A stretch of DNA of 64,000 bases, taken from positions 1,453,634 through 1,517,633 of the forward strand of contig SCFE01000104.1 of the NCBI GenBank assembly GCA_004352715.1, given 5' to 3'. Below, piece after piece: positions 57,791 to 64,000 of this stretch. Made by a program: the position numbers and the translations under genes. This DNA is from Hofstenia miamia. Taxonomy: Eukaryota; Xenacoelomorpha; Acoela. Every line of letters begins with the position of its first letter. Within the stretch, counting starts at the first letter, position 1. A model generated the notes under the pieces. That model was given only the letters and a program-made list of their open reading frames with translations. It did no database searches and was not told the origin of the DNA.

Positions 57791-59432
57791 GTATGTATGT
57801 ATATATATATTGTATATATTTCATTTTAGCCTAACAAACGGAACACGCATTATAAATGTTTATGTTATCAATTACTAATAATGAATTATTTCTCCCTACA
57901 CCTCATTATTGCCCTGTAGATCAGTTGGTGATGCGAGTGTTGAATACAGGCTGATGCACTGTTAACTGTTCCAATTTGAATAGGAAACACTTCTTTAATT
58001 TTGTAGTAGAGTGATTTCTAGAAATATCTTACTTCTTAGACTTTAATAAATCTTATCAGAAAATTTAGGCCAATCCCTGCTCAGCTGAAATCTGCTCCAA
58101 CCCACTTAACTCTTATTCGGTATATTTTCATGAGATTTTTTAAGAAGTTTTCTACAATTTTGCGGCTTTCTATATCAAAGTAAGGTATTTTAGAATAGAA
58201 ACCATCAATAAAATCTGGGTATTGAATTGGAAATTCTAAATTCAGTTCTTCAAGAGTATATGATACTAATATACAATTTCAAAAGGTTAAAAAATTGTAT
58301 AGCATTCACTACAACTGTAGTGACCAGCTCAGGTTTATCTCTGACTTCAACTCCTGATAACAGAAAAATGCACAGGATTGGGGATTATTTCGAATTAAGC
58401 TGACAGAAAAAAACCATTAGTAAGTTACATTTTGCAACTTGCTATAATTTGAATTATTATTAGCATTGCTATATAATTAACAATATTTCACTACATTCTC
58501 TACAAGTTAATGTATACAGAAAGCGTGTTCAAATCATTTTCACCCCAGTAAGCTATAACTTCATAAACATTTCATTCAAAATGGCTATATTTCTCATTCT
58601 TAGTTTCACTTAAGTAGTGCATTAAATTGCCCTCACCATAAATTACAGAAACGCAGGAGTAGGCAATTTTGAATTGAAAACCTACAAATAGATGTTTCTT
58701 GTTTATTAAATTAATCAATTTTTGTTTTTTAAACAATAGATTATTGCCAACTTTTGGCAATAATTAGAATAAAAATATTATATCAAAAATCATAGTAAGT
58801 TAACTAGTTTGGTATTAATAAAAATCACTATATAACACATAAAATTTTTTCAAAGAAAAATCATAATTGTGAGATAACAAAAAGGGTTACTTGTGGTTCA
58901 TACATCTGTTTGCAGTAAGAAGAAATTGTTCTACAAAATCAAAACTTAAATATTGCCACTAATCATAATTGCTAATGGCAAATTTGGTTCTGCCATACAT
59001 ACTATATATAAATGCGGTGATCATAGTTTAATTTCTTTGGGTTTGACATGATAAAGTGAGGTGTCTGACAGAATATCACAATGGTGCGAAATAAGGTTAA
59101 TGTTAAGCCTTCAATATGCATAAAATGGTGAATTGGGTTGTGGAAGCATTACATATTTTTGGGTCATCAAATTATCCTTTATTTCCACAGCCAATGCTAT
59201 ATAAATTTACTAGAAAGGATGATAATGCTTCTGGAATCCAGAATTGATTATATATTTCAGCAAGATTTAGTGAATCTTAAATATTTGGCAATTGATTTTT
59301 TAAAATATTCAATAGGTTAGTTAATTTGCAATTTTTGCAATAATTGCAATATCAATTTAATATTGTCTACCCTTGCAGACATAGAGTAGAACCAATAGTT
59401 ATTTACATATTATGTTGTAAAATTGTTATAGG
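57791..59432. other. AT-rich spacer between two A-rich coding blocks
   Basis: No gene recognised. Its composition differs from both neighbours, and it ends at a MITE, so it may be DNA inserted into or next to the retroelement. Confidence 0.45.
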
Positions 59433-59774
59433 TAGGGGCGTACACAGGGTTTTCCAACAGTAGAATATCTCTGCTGTAACTTACGGCCCTTAAGTAACAA
59501 AAAGCAGGGCAAGCCCCTAAAATTCTTTGGAAGTATTGATGAATTCGACACTAAGAAATGCATTTCACCACCTAAATTTGGACTTTCTTAATATTTTTTA
59601 ACGAAAATTTTTTTGTTTAACCAGTCAAAGGCAATTTTGAAAAACTCACTGAAGAACATTCCACAGCTTGCGTATGCCACTGGTTATAAGCAAACATTTC
59701 ATGAGGAATGGAAGCATCTCTGCTCTGTTGAGGCGGGGAACGTTTCCCCAGTTCCCCCTCTGGGTGCGCCTCTG
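59433..59774. mobile_element. Possible hAT-type MITE
   Basis: The left end TAGGGGCGTACACAGGG and the right end (reverse complement CAGAGGCGCACCCAGAGG) are similar. No coding sequence; the target duplication could not be confirmed. Confidence 0.45.
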
Positions 59775-59780
59775 ATAACA

Positions 59781-60248
59781 ATGCTGAATAAAAATGATCC
59801 CGCCCAAATAAACAAAGAAGACATTCAAAATAACATAAGCTTCTTCTACAAAGACGTGCAAAACACTAAAAGCCTTCTATTGGTATTCAAATTGCTCTAC
59901 CCCAACACCAATCTAAAAGAAGAACTAGCGCACACAAGTCATGCTGACGTGCTGATGACACTAATGATAAGCATAAAGGGATTAGAATTATACAAAAAGT
60001 TTTACCCTCTATTCACGAAGAAGATCAACAAATTACAACAAATAACCACAATTACAGATTCTCTCCTAACAGCTACAACAATAAAATATGCAGACACAGT
60101 CGCAACAGAAAAAGAAGTGGTCTCAAACTCCACAAAGCAAGTCGAATTCCCAGAAACAACCTGGGACGACACAAAGGCGGAAACCCTAAATCAAAAGAGC
60201 AGAAATAGAGCAACACTCAAATCAATGCAAGCTGAGGGAGGTTTGTAG
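59781..60248 (+). CDS. A-rich unidentified ORF, partial retroelement
   Basis: From the ATG at 59781, just after the MITE, 155 codons are open to TAG. The protein is helical and Lys/Thr-rich: NNISFFYKDVQNTKSLLLVF, then SHADVLMTLMISIKGLELYK and LQQITTITDSLLTATTI. Upstream codons in the same frame (from 59613) run through the MITE and are not part of the gene. Base composition matches 53.4-57.8 kb. No family recognised; a gag- or accessory-like protein of the same retroelement is a guess. It overlaps the next frame by about 59 nt. Confidence 0.45.
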   Translation: MLNKNDPAQINKEDIQNNISFFYKDVQNTKSLLLVFKLLYPNTNLKEELAHTSHADVLMTLMISIKGLELYKKFYPLFTKKINKLQQITTITDSLLTATTIKYADTVATEKEVVSNSTKQVEFPETTWDDTKAETLNQKSRNRATLKSMQAEGGL

Positions 60249-60474
60249 CATAATCTCTGATAAAAAGAATCGATTCAACAAAAAATCAGAAGAAAAAATA
60301 AACATAAAACTCAATCAAGAAACTCTAATCATTTTATCAGAAATTAGCTTCGAACGATTTGCCAAAACTGTGAAAGCAAATATCGGTTGCAACACTTTTG
60401 ACAAAACGCAAGTGGACATTAAGCTCCACATTGATTTTAGCATAAATAACCGGTTCACGCAGAAGAAAGATTAA
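60190..60474 (+). CDS. Overlapping second A-rich ORF in the +1 frame
   Basis: 95 codons are open from just after a TAA at 60187-60189 to TAA at 60472-60474, in the +1 frame relative to the previous ORF. It has no ATG near its start, so it would need frameshifting, or it is a decayed continuation. It includes INIKLNQETLIILSEISFER and VDIKLHIDFSINN. No family recognised. Confidence 0.35.
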   Translation: MKRAEIEQHSNQCKLREVCSIISDKKNRFNKKSEEKINIKLNQETLIILSEISFERFAKTVKANIGCNTFDKTQVDIKLHIDFSINNRFTQKKD

Positions 60475-61150
60475 GTGGACATAAAAAATTGAATTGCCAC
60501 TGGTACTTGCTTGATTGGTAAACCTATTTATTATATTTTATATAAATACAACCTAAGCACTGTAAATGTGATGGAAGTTTACAATTTAGTGGTTTATTCT
60601 TATTTTATTGGTGTGATTATTAATTAAACAATGAGAAGCTAAACAAGCTTTGTGTGCAGTGATCGAAGGCAAGGGGAACCTAGATGAATTTTCAGCCTTG
60701 ATAGCTACATGCAACTGTAGCATCATCCAAAAGCAACTAAGCTGCAAGCGAGGAACAACGTCGAATGATTAATAATAATTAGAATTGATTGTAAAATTTA
60801 GTTAATGATCTTAGTTATTTTTGTAAGATGCAACTAAGCTTTAATATTGTTCAAATTAAGAAAACTTGTTAGCCGATCAAGTAACATTTGACAAAATAAA
60901 TTGAGCGAAATTACGCTTACGTAGGAACAGCCATATTGGCAGACGAATCATTTGAAATTTAAAATCGGCAGGTACTTTTGGAAAATTTTTATAAATAGCT
61001 TTGAACTAACCAGAAATTTGATGAACAATAAATTCTTCGGAGTTTATTTTATTTTCATTCTACTCTTATCTGGTTTGATTATTTAATAAAATGGATTCCA
61101 TCACGGGATCGATTCGAAGGGTCCTTGTGCCAGTCACGAAACAGCACTTA
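60475..61150. other. Unassigned; contains TATA-like and polyadenylation-like words
   Basis: TTTTATAAATAG at about 60988 and AATAAA at 61027-61032 could be part of an LTR or promoter, but no repeat partner was found. Confidence 0.35.
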
Positions 61151-61838
61151 TGTTACGGTTAGGAGTTTTTCGATTCTTGCCTAGTCTGACTATCGATCAA
61201 TACATGTATGAAATAATCAATGCTTGAAACGACTGGATAGTCGATCCTTAGGAATATATATATGTTCTTAAACGTAGGAGACTCGACTATAATCGACCTG
61301 ATAAATGACCTTACATGTAATACTATTAAATGTAAGTGTAGGAAACTGCAATTTTATTATTTAAATTACTAAGCTGATAGTTTTACGGTAATGGCTATTT
61401 TAATATTATGTAAATGCAGTTAGTGTTGATGCCCGGTTGCTTTACTTAATCAAAACAACAAACACTTTACAAAATTGAGGTTAAGTCAGTTACAACTTTA
61501 CTTGAGTGCACGCACTGAGCTAACGTAAGGTACACATAATTAGTTCCAGTTGAGCTGAGGTGGTGCTGTGGATTCAATCATCGTTTATGAAGGAGAGGAA
61601 CTGTCTTGTGGAGATCGGCTTCGGGCAGTAGCCCATGGAAGAACTGGAGAGGAAACGTCATACGGCTCTGTCACCTAAACAGTGATAGTCAATGCTCAAT
61701 TATTTAATTAACGTAACTAGTTAATAAGAGAGAAAGGTCTGATGGTTCAACAACTTGGTAACTCCTCACCTGCAATTTACCGAGTACTTATTATCAGTAA
61801 TTAGACACGGCACAATAAGCTAGGTGGAGGATGTTACA
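61151..61838 (-). mobile_element. Candidate solo LTR (minus strand)
   Basis: Read on the minus strand it starts TGTAACATCCTCC and ends CCTAACCGTAACA, so TG..CA termini over 688 bp. It is GC-richer than its surroundings. No target duplication and no second copy are visible, so this is tentative. Confidence 0.3.
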
Positions 61839-63052
61839 GTCATTTACAAATGATCAATCAGTAAATACAAATATTTCGTGTATATGTTGAAAAATAAAAA
61901 TGCATGAAAAATACAATAAGCACCGCAAACTAAGTTTTTCAATCACCTTCATACACATGGAATCCAGGATGCATCATTAGACAGTAATGTTCCAAACATT
62001 ACTGTCTAATGAAATATTTTGTGACTACTTTCAATAGATGGTGCACAAACATTCTGCAATTATGCAATCTATAGCCTATCTTTATACATTGAATAAAATT
62101 TTAAACATTTATATATCTTTTAAAGTTGTTACAATTGCAAATTGTCTCTCGGAATATAGATATTTGAGCAATGGTAATTTCAAATAACATAAAGGGACTT
62201 CCAAGGATATTATAGATCTTTGACCTTTTGCATCAATAATTTGTAATGATTTTACATGCAACTTAGTCAATTAAATGCCCATAATTCTATTAATTTTTAA
62301 TAATTGATAGATATACTCTGGTTTTTTGATTGGCTGTAATCAAAATCCATTGATTAACTCCAAAGCATTTGTAAATATTTGTTCACTCCTTGGCCAAATG
62401 CAATTAAGTCGAGTCATAACATATCATTCTACAAAATTTCCGCAATCATGAAAAAAGAGGCGGAGTATTCGATTTATTTCTCATGTACTGGTAATATGTT
62501 TTGATAGAATTTTCCATTGGTGAGTTCTTATACCTAATTGCCCTACATTAAATTTTTTTATTTGATTCTAAACAAGAAAATTTTTTGAAGCAAAAATGCA
62601 AATGCTTTTATGAATTTGTGAACATGGAAAATCTAAAATACTATTTTTATTATATTGATAGACTTATTTATGTATCTGTGTTGATAACATTATGTGGAAA
62701 CCTATATGAAAATAATTACAGTATGTGTCACGTACTGAATATTCTTTTATTTTACAGTATCAATTTTTTAAGAATTGTTTAAAGCATGGGTGCCAAAATG
62801 GGGGTAGAAGGCTATTGTAGTCAGAAAAATATTTTCTATAAAGCTATCAATTAGACTAGTAGTTTTTTTCTAAAATTGCAACATTGATTATTCACTACAA
62901 TGTAATGACGAATTATAGTTTCAACCAGTGAATGACATTCTAGGTTCTAGTAGGCTCCTATAATAGGATTAAATTTAAATTTATAAATGCCTGATTTAAT
63001 TGCAGCACTATTTGTTTTGTTTGTGGAAACTCCAAGTTTTTTGAAAACTCAG

Positions 63053-63093
<41 letters not shown>

Positions 63094-63727
63094 TGGATTT
63101 CAAATTTTTATTTTGTAGACTTTCCTTTATATACATATTTTGTCAACTGCAATTTAATTACATGATTTATATTTATAAATCGTATCATTAAAAATGTCAA
63201 AAATCTTATTATTTTAATTGTTTCAAATATTCTAAAAAAATTTTAGTACCTATCATAATTTAAACAATGTATGTTGTCAATGTGATTTTGAGTATTCATA
63301 ACATTAAAATTATTCTTATAATAAACGAATTTAAATTATTTAATTTTTGTATGATAGATTGAATATAGTTTGCATGATACAATACAAAGCATTTGTTATG
63401 AAAAAAATATGTCATATTTAATGATGTTTCTGATATCAAATACAAATTTTCATATGTATTGTACTCTATGCTATGTATTAACTACACTGTTGAATGCAGC
63501 TTGTGGTTTTAGAATTCCATGCTCACATCTATATCAACAATTAACAATGTTTACATCTGGGAAACTATCTGCACTCTTTAATCTAATAACACCTTTGAAC
63601 CAACGTTTTGATTAATACATTATTCAGTTGTTTGCACAATTTGACCCCATTACATTTATTGCAGTGAATATATATAATAATATAGCTGAAAGTACTACAA
63701 ATATAATTCCTCAACATGTTTGTTTTT
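61839..63727. other. No recognisable gene
   Basis: AT-rich. An 18-bp inverted pair lies near 61980-62010 (GACAGTAATGTT / AACATTACTGTC). The 65- and 81-codon frames at 62585 and 63370 have no motif. Confidence 0.5.
63056..63090. repeat. (TA)n microsatellite
   Basis: Pure TA array of about 35 bp. Confidence 0.9.
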
Positions 63728-64000
63728 NNNNNNNNNNNNNNNNNNNNNNNNNNNNNNNNNNNNNNNNNNNNNNNNNNNNNNNNNNNNNNNNNNNNNNNNN
63801 NNNNNNNNNNNNNNNNNNNNNNNNNNNNNNNNNNNNNNNNNNNNNNNNNNNNNNNNNNNNNNNNNNNNNNNNNNNNNNNNNNNNNNNNNNNNNNNNNNNN
63901 NNNNNNNNNNNNNNNNNNNNNNNNNNNNNNNNNNNNNNNNNNNNNNNNNNNNNNNNNNNNNNNNNNNNNNNNNNNNNNNNNNNNNNNNNNNNNNNNNNNN
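63728..64000. other. Assembly gap (N) running off the window
   Basis: Only N to the end; true length unknown. Confidence 0.99.

Noticed and set aside
61088-61142. tRNA or primer-binding site (TTCGAA-containing stretch)
   Set aside because: A T-loop-like word is present but stems do not pair and no cloverleaf forms.

Overview
This is a metazoan (invertebrate) nuclear scaffold. It is AT-rich, full of (TA)n microsatellites, has spliced exons with GT..AG borders, and is packed with eukaryotic transposons (hAT, Tc1/mariner, piggyBac-like, LINE, LTR-type). Nothing looks prokaryotic, organellar or CRISPR-like. The species cannot be fixed from the sequence; a repeat-rich invertebrate is as far as I would go.

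Host genes are few. A secreted, cysteine-rich PAN/apple-like protein gene has a TATA box and first exon at 16.5 kb, and the same locus appears again at 26.0 kb. Further exons lie at 19.1/28.6 kb and 30.9 kb. A second, diverged member of the family is on the minus strand at 1.4-1.7 kb. All other recognisable coding sequence is mobile-element derived.

Layout: 1-9.7 kb holds the minus-strand PAN exon, a fold-back with hammerhead-like cores, a Tc1 remnant and a non-autonomous hAT element. At 9,684-11,073 is an intact DD41D mariner with perfect inverted repeats and an open transposase. 12.6-13.4 kb is a BED-finger hAT relic with a scrap of LINE. 14.2-21.3 kb and 23.7-30.8 kb are two almost identical 7.05-kb copies separated by exactly 1,000 N; both begin and end in (TA)n, and the second carries a perfect 19-bp Tn5/Nextera mosaic end. 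This is best read as a false assembly duplication of one locus. 31.8-36.4 kb holds MITEs, a LINE 3' end and two Tc1 halves joined tail to tail. 36.45-39.96 kb is a complete but decayed hAT element sitting in (TA)n with a smaller Tc1-like element nested in it. 41.9-48.4 kb holds further hAT and Tc1 relics, one split by a MITE. 52.05-53.17 kb is a decayed minus-strand gene of a widespread repeat-associated family.

53.4-57.8 kb, and probably 59.8-60.5 kb, is an A-rich retroelement. It has a gag end with CCHC knuckle, a retropepsin (DTGA), only the start of a reverse transcriptase, and then about 620 codons of unrecognised open frame. Its in-frame stops are almost all TGA, and paired TGA/CAA at the same codon of a peptide repeat points to decay of CGA codons by CpG deamination.
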